Assembly: GCA_902756345.1 (NCBI GenBank)
Contig: CACVQR010000014.1
Location: 1 to 61,051 of the forward strand
Origin: Fibrobacter succinogenes
GTDB taxonomy: Bacteria > Fibrobacterota > Fibrobacteria > Fibrobacterales > Fibrobacteraceae
Direction of reading: 5' to 3'
Length of the DNA: 61,051 nt
This document shows positions 38,093 through 47,081 of this stretch, one piece after another. Position 1 is the first letter of the stretch, and each line of letters opens with the position of its first letter. Position numbers and translations under genes: made by a program. Below the pieces are notes generated by a model. The model saw only the letters and a program-made list of their open reading frames with translations. It did not search any database and had not been told where the DNA came from.

Positions 38093-39727
38093 ATGCTCAA
38101 GAAGCTTTCCAATTTTCCCGGCATCAAGGGACCGGTCGTAACCATCGTGATGGATGGTTTTGGTATCACCGATAAAGTCGAAGGCAACGCCATCAAGGCA
38201 GCCCGCACCCCGACTCTCGACAACCTCTTCAAGATGTACCCGAACGTTCTTTTGAAGGCTCACGGCCGCGCCGTGGGTATGCCCACCAACGAAGACATGG
38301 GTAACTCCGAAGTGGGCCACAACGCCATCGGTGCGGGCCAGGTGTACAACCAGGGTGCCGCCCTCGTGCAGGACGCAATCGTCTCCGGCGACATCTTCGG
38401 CCGCGACGCCTGGAAGGAAATCGCCGGCAACGCCCGTGAAAAGAATACCGTTCTCCACTTCATCGGCCTTTTCAGTGACGGTAACGTTCACTCTAACATT
38501 TCTCACCTGAAGGCCATGGTCGCCCAGGCCAAGAAGGAAGGCCTCAAGAAGGTACGCGTGCACATCCTCCTCGATGGCCGTGACGTTCCGGAAACTTCCG
38601 CTCTCGATTACGTTGGCCCGTTCGAAAAGTTCCTCGACGAACTCCGCAGCCCGGAATTCGACGTCTGCATTGCTAGCGGCGGTGGCCGTATGCAGATCAC
38701 CATGGACCGTTACAACGCTAACTGGAAGATGGTGGAGCTGGGCTGGAAGACCCACGTGCTGGGCGAAGGCCGCTACTTCGACAACGCCACGCAGGCTATC
38801 GAAACCCTCCGTGGCGAAACCAAGGCTATTGACCAGGACCTCCCGCCGTTCGTGATTGCCAAGGACTGCGCTCCGGTTGGCACCATCAACGATGGCGACT
38901 CCGTGGTGTTCTTCAACTTCCGTGGCGACCGCGCCATCGAAATCACCCGCGCCTTCGAAGAAGAATCTTTCAACGAATTTGACCGCAAGCGTTTCCCGCA
39001 TGTGTGCTACGCTGGCATGCTCCAGTACGACGGCGACCTCAAGCTCCCGAACCGCTTCCTCGTTCCGCCTCCGGCCATCAAGGAAACCAGCGGCGAATGG
39101 CTTTCCGAAACGGGCGTCAAGCAGTTCGCCTGCTCCGAAACGCAGAAGTACGGCCACGTGACCTACTTCTGGAATGGTAACCGTTCCAGCAAGTTCGACG
39201 GCGAAACCTACCTGGAAATTGAATCTGACGTTGTTCCGTTCGAACAGCGCCCGTGGATGAAGGCCGCCGAAATCACCGACGCCATGATCGAAGCCCTGAA
39301 GAGCGGCAAGTACCAGACGCTGCGCTGCAACTTCCCGAACGGCGACATGGTGGGCCACACCGGTAGCTTCCGCGCCGCTACGATGGCTATCGAAGCCGTG
39401 GATATCGGCCTTGCACGCCTCCTCCCGGTGATTGACGCCCTCGGTGGTGTCGCCATCATCACGGCTGACCACGGTAACGCCGACGAAATGTACGAAATCG
39501 ACAAGAAGACCGGCATGCCGAAGGTCAACAAGGACGGTACCTTCAAGGCAAAGACCAGCCACACCTTGAACAAGGTTCCCTGCATCCTTTACGATAACGT
39601 AACGGGCGGCAAGCTCGGCCTCAAGGAAGGCGACTGGGGTCTTTCCAACATCGCTGCTACGACGGCCAACCTCCTCGGTCTCGAAAAGCACGAGGCGTGG
39701 GACGATAGTATGTTGATTATCAAATAA
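38093..39727 (+). CDS. gpmI: 2,3-bisphosphoglycerate-independent phosphoglycerate mutase
   Basis: 544 residues, typical iPGM length. Interconverts 3- and 2-phosphoglycerate in glycolysis through a phosphoserine. TIVMDGFG (Asp21) and GNSEVGH (70-76, nucleophile Ser72) are the alkaline-phosphatase-like metal and nucleophile sites; DGRDVPETSALDYV, GDRAIEITRAF and GGVAIITADHGNADEM give the other manganese ligands, with a late HTLNKVPCILYD. The sequence is strongly codon-biased (GC at third positions), as expected for a glycolytic enzyme. A GGAG precedes the ATG and a terminator follows. Confidence 0.97.
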   Translation: MLKKLSNFPGIKGPVVTIVMDGFGITDKVEGNAIKAARTPTLDNLFKMYPNVLLKAHGRAVGMPTNEDMGNSEVGHNAIGAGQVYNQGAALVQDAIVSGDIFGRDAWKEIAGNAREKNTVLHFIGLFSDGNVHSNISHLKAMVAQAKKEGLKKVRVHILLDGRDVPETSALDYVGPFEKFLDELRSPEFDVCIASGGGRMQITMDRYNANWKMVELGWKTHVLGEGRYFDNATQAIETLRGETKAIDQDLPPFVIAKDCAPVGTINDGDSVVFFNFRGDRAIEITRAFEEESFNEFDRKRFPHVCYAGMLQYDGDLKLPNRFLVPPPAIKETSGEWLSETGVKQFACSETQKYGHVTYFWNGNRSSKFDGETYLEIESDVVPFEQRPWMKAAEITDAMIEALKSGKYQTLRCNFPNGDMVGHTGSFRAATMAIEAVDIGLARLLPVIDALGGVAIITADHGNADEMYEIDKKTGMPKVNKDGTFKAKTSHTLNKVPCILYDNVTGGKLGLKEGDWGLSNIAATTANLLGLEKHEAWDDSMLIIK

Positions 39728-39754
39728 TTGATGATTAACATAAAACAAAATTAA

Positions 39755-39782
39755 AAATGGGCCCCATAAGGGGTCCATTTTT
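39755..39782 (+). terminator. Rho-independent terminator of gpmI
   Basis: Stem AAATGGGCCCC / GGGGTCCATTT (one wobble), loop ATAA, T run. Confidence 0.88.
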
Positions 39783-39960
39783 GCCACGCCTCCAAATCCT
39801 TGTTAAGAGCTGCGGCAGCCATAGGCTGGCGCATCTCTAAAAACAACGATTTCGTTCGACGAACGGAGGGCATAAAGCCCTCCTCCCGCACCATAGGTGC
39901 GGAGTCTCACGAGAGGCTTGAGACGAATCTATGTTAATCGTTAAATAAACGATTAACATA
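39783..39960. other. Palindrome-rich non-coding stretch, candidate structured RNA
   Basis: Five perfect hairpins stand in a row: CAGCC-ATA-GGCTG (39816), GGAGGGC-ATAAA-GCCCTCC (39865), CCGCACC-ATA-GGTGCGG (39886), GTCTCA/TGAGAC (39904-39924) and TATGTTAATCGTT-AAATA-AACGATTAACATA (39930-39960). No reading frame of note. A terminator with no gene of its own lies downstream at 40056-40085. It could be a non-coding RNA or a cluster of palindromic repeats. Confidence 0.5.
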
Positions 39961-39967
39961 ATTACGA

Positions 39968-40054
39968 TTTCGGAATTCGGAGTTCAGAATTGTTTAATTT
40001 GGCGGCTACGCCGCGATTATTCAAATTCTGAAATCCGAAATCAAAATTCCGAAT
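39968..40054. repeat. Large imperfect palindrome built from GAATTCGGA words
   Basis: Left part TTTCGGAATTCGGAGTTCAG and right part TCTGAAATCCGAAATCAAAA pair imperfectly around a central GCGGC-TAC-GCCGC hairpin (about 40002-40014). The same words are found at 34491, 36451 and 50021. Confidence 0.65.
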
Positions 40055-40055
40055 T

Positions 40056-40085
40056 AAAAAGGAACCCTCGCGGGTTCCTTTTTTT
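40056..40085 (+). terminator. Terminator without an upstream gene
   Basis: GGAACCC-TCGC-GGGTTCC with A run before and seven T after, so it can work in both directions. gpmI already has its own terminator 270 bp upstream and no minus-strand gene ends here. Confidence 0.8.
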
Positions 40086-40173
40086 ACAATTTGTCCACAA
40101 CAACGTTGCAAATAAATTGTACTGTTCTCTTTTTTTTGTATATATTCATAGTAAACAAACAAGGAGAACAATC

Positions 40174-41010
40174 ATGTCTATTCGAAAATGCAAACGCAAA
40201 CTAGCCCTGTGCATAGCATCCCTTTTTTGGGCGGCATGCGACAACGATTCTAGCAGCTCCGTGGCACCGGTTCCCGACCCGGAAACGAACGCGTCTAACG
40301 ATGTTTCAAGTAGTTCAGAATCGCAGACCGAGACTCCTTCTAGCAGTTCCGAGGAACAACCGGCTAACCCAGACATTCAGGAACCGGCTTCGTCTAGCAG
40401 CGAAATACCCAGCAGTTCTTCTTATTTCAACCCCGATTACCCGTACACGTTAGGGTTGCACCCATCGGTTCATTGCAAGGACTCGACATTCTATGTTCCA
40501 TCACCTTGTCAATCTTACCGACCAAGCTTAAAGACCGTCGTGTCTGAACTCGCTGATAACGAGGCTCTCTATGGCGTTCCTCCCCAAACGTGCGCCATCC
40601 CCGCCCGAGAAGATTCCATATTCAAATGCGATAACGGAATGGTTTATTTCAAAAAGATGGCGGCAGCCTCAACAAAATCTTTCGATTTAGTCGGAGATAC
40701 CATTGAGCAATGTGCACCAACAGTAAGAGATGCCAACAATCCGTGTCCTCCCGCAAAAGAATACTTCATTAAGCAGGCTGAAGAAGCCGAAGCAAGCACG
40801 GAATATCCCCATAAATACAAGTTGGCTGATAAGACAATCCTCAACTGTAAAGATGCTTACGAAACCAAGCTCGACACAGTGAAAGCCTACGGAGCGATGT
40901 ACGACAATTGGACCAACGAATTCAAACTAAAATGTGATGACGGGAACAAGTATACGATCGATGAGATGTTCGACTTAACATCCAAACAGAATCCCGCTGA
41001 ACAGAACTAG
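40174..41010 (+). CDS. Lipoprotein with Ser-rich linker, function unknown
   Basis: 278 residues from the ATG at 40174, which has AAGGAG 8 bp upstream. Lipobox AAC at Cys22 (ASLFWAAC), then a linker of about 65 residues with five Ser runs (SSSS) and many Pro/Glu, the style of Fibrobacter surface lipoproteins. The globular part contains Cys pairs in a pattern like that of the repeats in the large FISUMP lipoprotein (QTCAIPAREDSIFKCDNGMVYF; NCKDAYETKLD...LKCDDGNKYTI), so it may be a short relative of that repeat family without a FISUMP domain. A terminator sharing the GGAACCC stem with the one upstream ends the transcript. Confidence 0.75.
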   Translation: MSIRKCKRKLALCIASLFWAACDNDSSSSVAPVPDPETNASNDVSSSSESQTETPSSSSEEQPANPDIQEPASSSSEIPSSSSYFNPDYPYTLGLHPSVHCKDSTFYVPSPCQSYRPSLKTVVSELADNEALYGVPPQTCAIPAREDSIFKCDNGMVYFKKMAAASTKSFDLVGDTIEQCAPTVRDANNPCPPAKEYFIKQAEEAEASTEYPHKYKLADKTILNCKDAYETKLDTVKAYGAMYDNWTNEFKLKCDDGNKYTIDEMFDLTSKQNPAEQN

Positions 41011-41017
41011 ATTTCCG

Positions 41018-41043
41018 AAGGAACCCGCAAGGGTTCCTTTTTT
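41018..41043 (+). terminator. Rho-independent terminator of the Ser-rich lipoprotein gene
   Basis: AAGGAACCC-GCAA-GGGTTCCTT with a T run; it overlaps the stop codon of the convergent gene. Confidence 0.9.
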
Positions 41044-41563
41044 ATTTACCCATGGTGCCGCGGGAATATTCGTTGATGCAGGTGACGGCCTTGCGCTTGC
41101 AGGGCGAACTTTCGTCGTAGAAGACGACGCGGTCGTTGCGGAAGACCTCTCCGAAAATTTCCTTGCCGGCGGCGTTGCTCGCCTTATTGTACTTGACATC
41201 GTAGAAGATGTCGGTGTCGCGGGTAACGACGCGGATTTCTACATCGATTTTGTAGGCGCCGTGTGAACCCTTGAGCTTGAAACCGTAAGGGACTTCTTCC
41301 ATCTTCAAGAACTTGAACGTAGGCGCTTCGAAATCCAGCTGCATCCAGGAGCGGGCGCCACCCTTGTCGCGCAAGTTGAACCAACCTTCCAGCGAACCTT
41401 CGGTGCTTTCGTTGGCGGATTCCATGGCCATGTTCAAGCATGCGATATAACCGTCACGAGCAAGCGAAAGGTCTTCCTTGAATTCATGATAAGTGTCCAT
41501 GTCGCCATCATAGGCAAAAAGAGGGACAATACAAATAGCAACCAGAATTACAAAAAATCTCAT
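41042..41563 (-). CDS. Small secreted protein of unknown function
   Basis: 173 residues from the ATG at 41563. The signal peptide MRFFVILVAICIVPLFA ends near residue 17; the mature part is polar with three cysteines, SPCKRKAVTCIN near the C-terminus being a likely disulfide. The pattern (ARSWMQLDFEAPTFKFLKMEEVPYGFKL, then YKIDVEIRVVTRDTDIFYDV) suggests an all-beta periplasmic protein. I do not recognise the family. It converges on the Ser-rich lipoprotein gene, sharing its terminator region. The longer in-frame start upstream is not preferred because it lengthens the signal peptide unnaturally. Confidence 0.6.
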   Translation of the reverse strand: MRFFVILVAICIVPLFAYDGDMDTYHEFKEDLSLARDGYIACLNMAMESANESTEGSLEGWFNLRDKGGARSWMQLDFEAPTFKFLKMEEVPYGFKLKGSHGAYKIDVEIRVVTRDTDIFYDVKYNKASNAAGKEIFGEVFRNDRVVFYDESSPCKRKAVTCINEYSRGTMGK

Positions 41564-41603
41564 ACCATTAATGTAGAAAACAACAACAAAATACATTCAT
41601 ATT

Positions 41604-41642
41604 TGGATTGCTTCGTCGCCTTACAGACTCCTCGCAATGACG
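41604..41642. repeat. Short interspersed repeat-like sequence (ATTGCTTCGTCG ... CGCAATGACG)
   Basis: Inverted ends ATTGC/GCAAT flank a 22-bp centre, followed by a T run. This type of word is seen between genes of many bacteria as a small repeat; only one copy is in the window. Confidence 0.45.
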
Positions 41643-41693
41643 TTTTTTTAGCTAAATCCTAGCCACTGCCTACTATCGACTGTCTACTTTTTA

Positions 41694-41701
41694 TATATTT
41701 G
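41694..41701 (+). promoter_or_regulatory. Candidate -7 box of tRNA-Leu
   Basis: TATATTTG (TAnnTTTG) 12 bp before the mature tRNA. No good TTTG at 19-21 bp upstream. Confidence 0.35.
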
Positions 41702-41713
41702 TGGCACGCCCGA

Positions 41714-41796
<83 letters not shown>

Positions 41797-41822
41797 TTAA
41801 AGGCTAAATCAGGGAGCTCCTT

Positions 41823-42251
41823 ATGATCGAATTCTACCCGAACAGCATCTATTACCCGCGCGAAGCCGTCGAAGAAAAGCTCGCCAAGGGTGAACTCCAG
41901 AGAACCGAAAAGCACCTGATGGGCTGGACGGAACGCCACCGCGGCGAAATTTGGGATTGCGCCCGCGACGATTCCGACAATCCGTCCGACGAAATTTTGC
42001 TTGACAACCTGCGCGCCCTCTTGCTCTGCAAGGGGTCCTTGCAGCCTGCCGCCGAAATGGGCGACATGATTCGCGAAATCAAGAAAGAAGAATGGTACAG
42101 AAACGAATCGCACCACGAAGACCCCGAAGAGGTGGCCGAAGAATGGAAGGCCAAGTACTTGGTGAAGTGGCGCGAAGCTCGCATGTTCGAAGCCTTCATC
42201 TTGATCGAGAAGCGCACCGCCGAACTGCTCGCAATACTTAAGAGCAAATAA
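41823..42251 (+). CDS. Conserved-looking hypothetical protein, charged and helical
   Basis: 142 residues, very rich in Glu/Lys/Arg, no signal peptide or membrane segment, so cytoplasmic. Predicted mostly alpha-helical, with a Trp-rich centre (HLMGWTERHRGEIWDCARDD) and a C-terminal amphipathic helix (WREARMFEAFILIEKRTAELLAILKS). A GGAG lies before the ATG, and codon use is like that of the housekeeping genes, so it is very likely real. It starts 26 bp after tRNA-Leu and may be co-transcribed with it. I recognise no family and propose no function. Confidence 0.7.
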   Translation: MIEFYPNSIYYPREAVEEKLAKGELQRTEKHLMGWTERHRGEIWDCARDDSDNPSDEILLDNLRALLLCKGSLQPAAEMGDMIREIKKEEWYRNESHHEDPEEVAEEWKAKYLVKWREARMFEAFILIEKRTAELLAILKSK

Positions 42252-42277
42252 ATTGAGTCTGCGCTCGGAATTCTAAA

Positions 42278-42778
42278 TCAATATTCGGTTTCCCAAGCGA
42301 TTGGGAACCAAACGACAAAGCGTCCGCTTTCACTACGCGGATAACGCCAATAGGTCTGGATTTGCGAAAGCACCAGGCCTTTAAAGTTGTTGTCGTGTAC
42401 ATTGGTAAAAAGGATTTCAGGCGAAGAAGCACCCAAGGAATCAAGGGTCAACTTGATCCCCATAATCGCATGGGGCGAATCCTTTTTCAAGTTCTTCTGG
42501 TTTGCCTTAAAGTAGGCGGCCGAGGCATAATGGAGGCCTGCGGCGCGGCCCTTCAGGAACCTTGCAAACTGCACGAGATCTCGGCCAGCCGTATTCTCCA
42601 GCACATAGATATCGTCTAGCGAAGGCATGATTACGCGCCCCGTAAAGCCTTCCTGTTCCACAGGAGCGGGCTCCGGTTCTGCCGGAAGAACCACCGGCGT
42701 GTAGATATGCACCTTCGAGAGCGCGAACAGCATTCCCGCAAAAACCAGAACCATGAAATAAATCGGCAAGTTGCGCAT
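42278..42778 (-). CDS. AgmX/PglI- or TonB-C-terminal-like anchored protein
   Basis: 166 residues. An N-terminal membrane anchor (about 5-22), a short Pro/Glu linker (LPAEPEPAPVEQEG), and a C-terminal domain: IMGIKLTLDSLGASSPEILFTNVHDNNFKGLVLSQIQTYWRYPRSESGRFVVWFPIAWE. That is the pattern of the AgmX/PglI family, a TonB-C-like fold found in proteins of envelope-spanning motors and in gliding loci. It is the last gene of the ftsX-envC-holB-recJ operon, 11 bp after recJ. Energy coupling to an outer-membrane partner is possible but not shown. Confidence 0.6.
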   Translation of the reverse strand: MRNLPIYFMVLVFAGMLFALSKVHIYTPVVLPAEPEPAPVEQEGFTGRVIMPSLDDIYVLENTAGRDLVQFARFLKGRAAGLHYASAAYFKANQKNLKKDSPHAIMGIKLTLDSLGASSPEILFTNVHDNNFKGLVLSQIQTYWRYPRSESGRFVVWFPIAWETEY

Positions 42779-42789
42779 TTAAAGTTATC

Positions 42790-44586
42790 CTAGTCGTTTA
42801 CGGTGTCGGGTTCAATGTAAGGCTCGATTGCCTTGACGCAAAGTTGCAAAGACTTGCGGTCGTTAAAGTAATTCCAAGTGGGCTCGAAAATCACCGACAC
42901 GGGCTTGCTGAGCAAGCTCTTGAACTTACGCAGTCCAAAACCAATAGCCGGATACACGCGGCTGCCCGCCTGCGAAATATCCATCTGCAAGTGTCCGCCC
43001 TTGAGTTCACGAAGTCTATGGATTTTCACGTTGTCAGCACGGAAAGTCGGGTACGGGAAATTCCCGCTGAAGGGTTCAAGCAGGTCGATAAAATCAAGGA
43101 TCGAAATCAGTTGGCCATTGTTCGCCCCATTGCCGGAGCCGTAATCGCTCGGCGTCATGTACTGCGAAGCCTCGACAATCAATTCATTGAGCGAGATGCA
43201 AATATCATACGAACAAGGAGCCGTCTCGCCTTCGCATTCCTCGGTGCCGGTATAATTCTGGTTTGCCGCAGAAACTTCCAGGCGTTTGCGGAGTTCGTCG
43301 ATTTTGTCGGCCGGAAGCGAGAAACCAGCCGCATTGGCATGTCCTCCCCAGCGATCAAACAATTCGCGCGATTCGAACAAGGCCTTATGCCAGTTGAAGC
43401 CCGGCACCGCGCGCGCACTCGCATGCGCCATGCCGTCTTGAATCGAAAGCACTGCTGTCGGGCGGTGGTATTCCTGAGCCAGTTTTGCCGCCACAATGCC
43501 GATAACGCCCACGTGCCAGTCGTTGCCGGCAACTACAATCACCGTCGGAAGCTTGTCGCCATACATGGCCGCCATCTGGGCCTGCGCCATCTCAGTAATT
43601 TCGGCTTCTTTCTGTTTGCGTTTGCTGTTCCATTCGCGAAGTTCCGCCATCAGGGCATTCGCGGTCGCCATATTCGGGCTGAGCAAAAGTTTGAGTGCCG
43701 GATCCGGACGTTCCATACGGCCAGGCGCATTCAGGAGAGGCGCAAACTTGTACATGACATCGATGCCGCCCACGCTGCCGTGGCCCTTCATCAGGTTGCT
43801 GTACATTTCTTGCAAGCCAGGCCAATGGCTGCGCTCAATAGACCTGAGACCAGTCTTGGTAAAGGCGCGGTTCTCGGGCGTCATAGACACCAAGTCGGCA
43901 AGCGTTCCGAGCGCCACCAAGTCCAGGAACTTGGTCGGCTCGGGCATCGAAAGTCTGGAATACAGGGCGCATACGAATTTGTACGAAACACCCACGCCGC
44001 AAAGTTCCGGATTCGGGTAAGTATCGCCTTCCTGGTGCGGGTCCAAAAGCACATCGCATTCCGGGAGTCCATCGCCCGAAGGCTGGTGGTGGTCAATAAC
44101 CAGCACCGACATGCCATAGCTCTTGGCAAGTGCAATCTCGGCGTTCGCGGTAATGCCGGTGTCTACCGTAATCACGTAGCGGGCGCCCGCCTCGCGCATT
44201 TCTTCGACCGCCGAAGACGAAAGCCCATAGCCATCGCCAAAGCGGTTCGGCAGTCTCCAATCCGATTCCAGGCCCAGTTCGGCCAGGGCACGCGTCATGA
44301 GCGTCACGGCCGACATGCCGTCCAAATCGTAGTCGCCAAAAACAAAAACCTTTTCGTGCTTTTCGCGAATGTCCAGCAGCCAGGCAACAGCCTCTTCCAT
44401 TCCCTTCATCAAGAACGGGTCAAGCACGTCGCCCGCGTTACCACACAGCATGCGGTGCGCCTCGGACACAGAACAGACGCCACGAGACACTAAGAAGCGC
44501 GCCACCACATGGGGAATGCGCAAGTTCTTCGACATTGCCGAAGCCAAGCGTTCGTTCAGTTCAACGTCTGTCGTTTCTAGAGCCAT
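42790..44586 (-). CDS. recJ: Single-stranded-DNA-specific exonuclease RecJ
   Basis: 598 residues, 5'-3' exonuclease of recombination and mismatch repair. DHH-family motifs: VFGDYDLDGMSAVTLM (motif I), VITVDTGITANAEI, SVLVIDHHQPSGDGLP (the DHH), NPELCGVGVSYKF, and the DHHA1 part with GGHANAAGFSLP. Lengths and spacing match RecJ. It begins 1 bp from the end of holB and is part of a five-gene operon with cell-division and replication genes. All metal-binding residues appear to be present. Confidence 0.95.
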   Translation of the reverse strand: MALETTDVELNERLASAMSKNLRIPHVVARFLVSRGVCSVSEAHRMLCGNAGDVLDPFLMKGMEEAVAWLLDIREKHEKVFVFGDYDLDGMSAVTLMTRALAELGLESDWRLPNRFGDGYGLSSSAVEEMREAGARYVITVDTGITANAEIALAKSYGMSVLVIDHHQPSGDGLPECDVLLDPHQEGDTYPNPELCGVGVSYKFVCALYSRLSMPEPTKFLDLVALGTLADLVSMTPENRAFTKTGLRSIERSHWPGLQEMYSNLMKGHGSVGGIDVMYKFAPLLNAPGRMERPDPALKLLLSPNMATANALMAELREWNSKRKQKEAEITEMAQAQMAAMYGDKLPTVIVVAGNDWHVGVIGIVAAKLAQEYHRPTAVLSIQDGMAHASARAVPGFNWHKALFESRELFDRWGGHANAAGFSLPADKIDELRKRLEVSAANQNYTGTEECEGETAPCSYDICISLNELIVEASQYMTPSDYGSGNGANNGQLISILDFIDLLEPFSGNFPYPTFRADNVKIHRLRELKGGHLQMDISQAGSRVYPAIGFGLRKFKSLLSKPVSVIFEPTWNYFNDRKSLQLCVKAIEPYIEPDTVND

Positions 44587-45711
44587 TTACTTGTAGCCCT
44601 CGAACAGTTTAAGCGACAAGCTCTGCAAGCTCATGGTAGCCGTCACACGGCGTGACTCAATTCTAGACATCGTTTCTTGCACAGCGACAAGCGCAAGTTC
44701 AAGTGCCGTCGCATCGACCCGCGGAAATTTCGAGAGGCCGACAGAGGTCGTGGTTTCGGGCATACGCAAGTGCGCTCCCGCCTGCTCGCGCAACAAGTCG
44801 GCCAGCAAGAACGAAAGCACTTCCAGGAATCGGTTCGCTTCGTAGGCATCGCTCAGCGAAGACTCGCTCAATTCCATAAACAAGTCGGTGTAGTTTCCCC
44901 GCAGGGAATGCACCACAAAATCAGCGGCCAGTTTGCACCAGACCTTCGCATGTTCGGCATAGTACAGCGCCTTGCCCGGCGAACCCACCGCAAGTCCAAT
45001 GACGTCGTCCGTCAAAGAGGTTTCATCAAAATCTTCGCCCGCGACCCGCAAGACTTCCGACCGAACCTCGTCGTCGGAGAGCGGCAACAAGTGGAGCGCC
45101 AGGCAGCGGGAACGAATCGTCTGGAGCATCTTTTCGCGGGAATTCGTGGTCAAAATAAAATACGTGTTCGGCGGGACTTCTTCAAGCGTCTTGAGGAAGG
45201 CGTTCGCCGCCGATTCGTTCATGCGGTCCGCTTCGGCAATAATCACCGTGCGCACGCGGTCGCCCTTCATGGCGAAGCTCGATGTCATCATGCGCATCAA
45301 GTCCACCGAAATAAAGGCGCCTGTCGAAAACACGTCGACGCGGTAGGGGTTCTTCTGGATTTCTTCGATGTAGGCTTTCTTGAAGTCTTCCACCGTCTTC
45401 GCCTTGCTGCCGGCAGACACGTCGTCGGAACTGCGGGCGTGGGCCTCGGCCGATTCCATGGGCACGACCCAGCCATCGGTGGCACCGCTGTCGTCGGCCA
45501 TACGGCAGCCAAAGCAATGTCCGCAGGGGCGCATGTTCGGATCGGTACACTGGAGCGCCTTTGCGATTTCCATCGCGAGCCTTTTCTTGCCGATTCCGGC
45601 AGGGCCATCAATCAAAATCGCCTGCGGAAAGCGGTTCTCGCGGAGCGCCGACATCAAGCGGATGCGGGCGCGTTCTTGAGAGGCGGGACCATTTAACGTA
45701 TATTCGATCAT
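44587..45711 (-). CDS. holB: DNA polymerase III delta-prime subunit
   Basis: 374 residues, AAA+ clamp-loader subunit. AILIDGPAGIGKKRLAMEIA is the P-loop, CGHCFGC with an upstream Cys the zinc site, VIIAEADRMNESAANAFLKTLEEVPPNTYFIL the Walker B/sensor 1 region and TIRSRC the SRC motif. The insertion after the zinc site (about 80-120) is longer than usual. The ATG at 45711 overlaps the envC-like stop as ATGA, so translation is coupled. It delivers the sliding clamp at replication; its location inside an ftsX/envC operon ties division and replication genes in one transcript. Confidence 0.92.
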   Translation of the reverse strand: MIEYTLNGPASQERARIRLMSALRENRFPQAILIDGPAGIGKKRLAMEIAKALQCTDPNMRPCGHCFGCRMADDSGATDGWVVPMESAEAHARSSDDVSAGSKAKTVEDFKKAYIEEIQKNPYRVDVFSTGAFISVDLMRMMTSSFAMKGDRVRTVIIAEADRMNESAANAFLKTLEEVPPNTYFILTTNSREKMLQTIRSRCLALHLLPLSDDEVRSEVLRVAGEDFDETSLTDDVIGLAVGSPGKALYYAEHAKVWCKLAADFVVHSLRGNYTDLFMELSESSLSDAYEANRFLEVLSFLLADLLREQAGAHLRMPETTTSVGLSKFPRVDATALELALVAVQETMSRIESRRVTATMSLQSLSLKLFEGYK

Positions 45712-47081
45712 TTCTGCTTTAACCACTGCAAGGGGTCCACGGTCTGTGTACCCTCGCTCACTTGGAAGTACAATTTAATTCCATTTAGCGATGCAACATC
45801 GCCCACTTCGCCAATTTCTTCGCAATTTCGCACTTCTTTGCCCTCTTGCACGCGAATTGACTTGAGGTGGCCATAAACGGAGTAAGTTCCGCCATCGTGT
45901 TCGATAATCACCGAGGGACCGCGACCGTCGATTTCGCCCACCATGACGACAGAACCTGCCGCCGCGGCACGGACTGCATCGCCCCGTTTTCCGCGGATTT
46001 CGACACCCAGGTTACGAGTCATAATGTGAAGCACCGGGTGTTCTTGCAAACCGTATTGGCTGATGATGTTTCCCTTGAGCGGAGTGCACTTGGGACCCTT
46101 TACCGATTCGGCCACCGTGACCTTCGGTTTTTGCACCTTCTTTGCCGGCGCCTTCGTGTCTTTCTTTTTGCCCTTGTCGGCCTTTTCCTTTGCCTTGCGG
46201 GCGGCCTCGTCCTTCTTCGCCTGCTCGATTTCTTTCTTGCGTTTTTCTTCGAGCTTCTTGATAAGCGCAAGCATGGTCTTCTGGTTCTGTTCGAATTCCT
46301 TGAGGGCACGGCGCTGCATGTTCTGGTCATGCTTCAAGGTTTGCAGCATTTTTTCTTGTCCGCTCATCTGCGAGACAAGTCCCTTTTCTTCGGCAGCCTT
46401 CTTGGAACGCATCTGCTTAAGGTCAGAAAGGTGGTCGCTTTCCATTTGCTTTTTCTCGTCACGTTCTTGCACCAGCTGTTGCAAGGTTTCGACTTCTTGC
46501 TGGTCCTGGTTCAGAATGTGGTGCACCCAATACACCTGGCGGTCAGGGTTGCCTTGTTGAGTAAGCAGGCTGTAAAGTACACGGGCTTCGCTGTTGCGGC
46601 CGCTAACGTAAAGCGTGCGGATACGCTTTTTCATGGCCTCGCGCCTAGTCTCGATTTTACGGTCCAAGGAATCGATATCCGCCGTCAGTTGCACAAGCGC
46701 CCGTTCCAGCATGACCTCGCTCTTGGTAAGTTCCGAGAGGTAAGTGCGGGTCTGGTTCAAGTTCTGGTCGAGAATCGAAATCGTATTGAGCACGCCTTTT
46801 TCTTCGGTTTCGAGGAGGGCCAGTTCCTGGCGTTTTTTTGCAAGGTCCGACTCCAGCTTCTTGAGGGCGCTTTTCTGTTCGCTAATCTGGGCATCCGTCT
46901 TCTTGGTCGCCGACTTGGAGGCGTTCTTCGACGAAGCCTTTACAGAAGCCTTCGTCGTTTTTTTGTTCGCCGTTTTAGCAGGCGCGCTCTTCGCGTTTTT
47001 TGCGGCAGGCTTTGCATAGGCGTTTTCAGCACCAAGCCCAAGCAGCAAGCAAAACAGCAAGACGACAAGACGCATCATCAT
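45708..47081 (-). CDS. EnvC-like murein hydrolase activator (coiled coil plus degenerate LytM domain)
   Basis: 457 residues. Signal peptide (to about residue 23), a Lys/Ala-rich segment, a long coiled coil (about 65-290), a Lys-rich stretch, then a LytM/M23 domain (about 335-457). The peptidase metal ligands are gone: RNLGVEI replaces HxGxDI and KLYFQV replaces the HxHFxV motif, so it should not cut peptidoglycan but activate an amidase, as E. coli EnvC does. It overlaps ftsX by ATGA; FtsEX controls EnvC in E. coli, which supports the pairing. No ftsE lies in the window. Confidence 0.87.
   Translation of the reverse strand: MMMRLVVLLFCLLLGLGAENAYAKPAAKNAKSAPAKTANKKTTKASVKASSKNASKSATKKTDAQISEQKSALKKLESDLAKKRQELALLETEEKGVLNTISILDQNLNQTRTYLSELTKSEVMLERALVQLTADIDSLDRKIETRREAMKKRIRTLYVSGRNSEARVLYSLLTQQGNPDRQVYWVHHILNQDQQEVETLQQLVQERDEKKQMESDHLSDLKQMRSKKAAEEKGLVSQMSGQEKMLQTLKHDQNMQRRALKEFEQNQKTMLALIKKLEEKRKKEIEQAKKDEAARKAKEKADKGKKKDTKAPAKKVQKPKVTVAESVKGPKCTPLKGNIISQYGLQEHPVLHIMTRNLGVEIRGKRGDAVRAAAAGSVVMVGEIDGRGPSVIIEHDGGTYSVYGHLKSIRVQEGKEVRNCEEIGEVGDVASLNGIKLYFQVSEGTQTVDPLQWLKQK

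Noticed and set aside
38036-39787. 583-codon open frame opposite gpmI
   Set aside because: It is the complement of a strongly codon-biased conserved gene; the GC-rich third positions of gpmI remove stop codons on the other strand.
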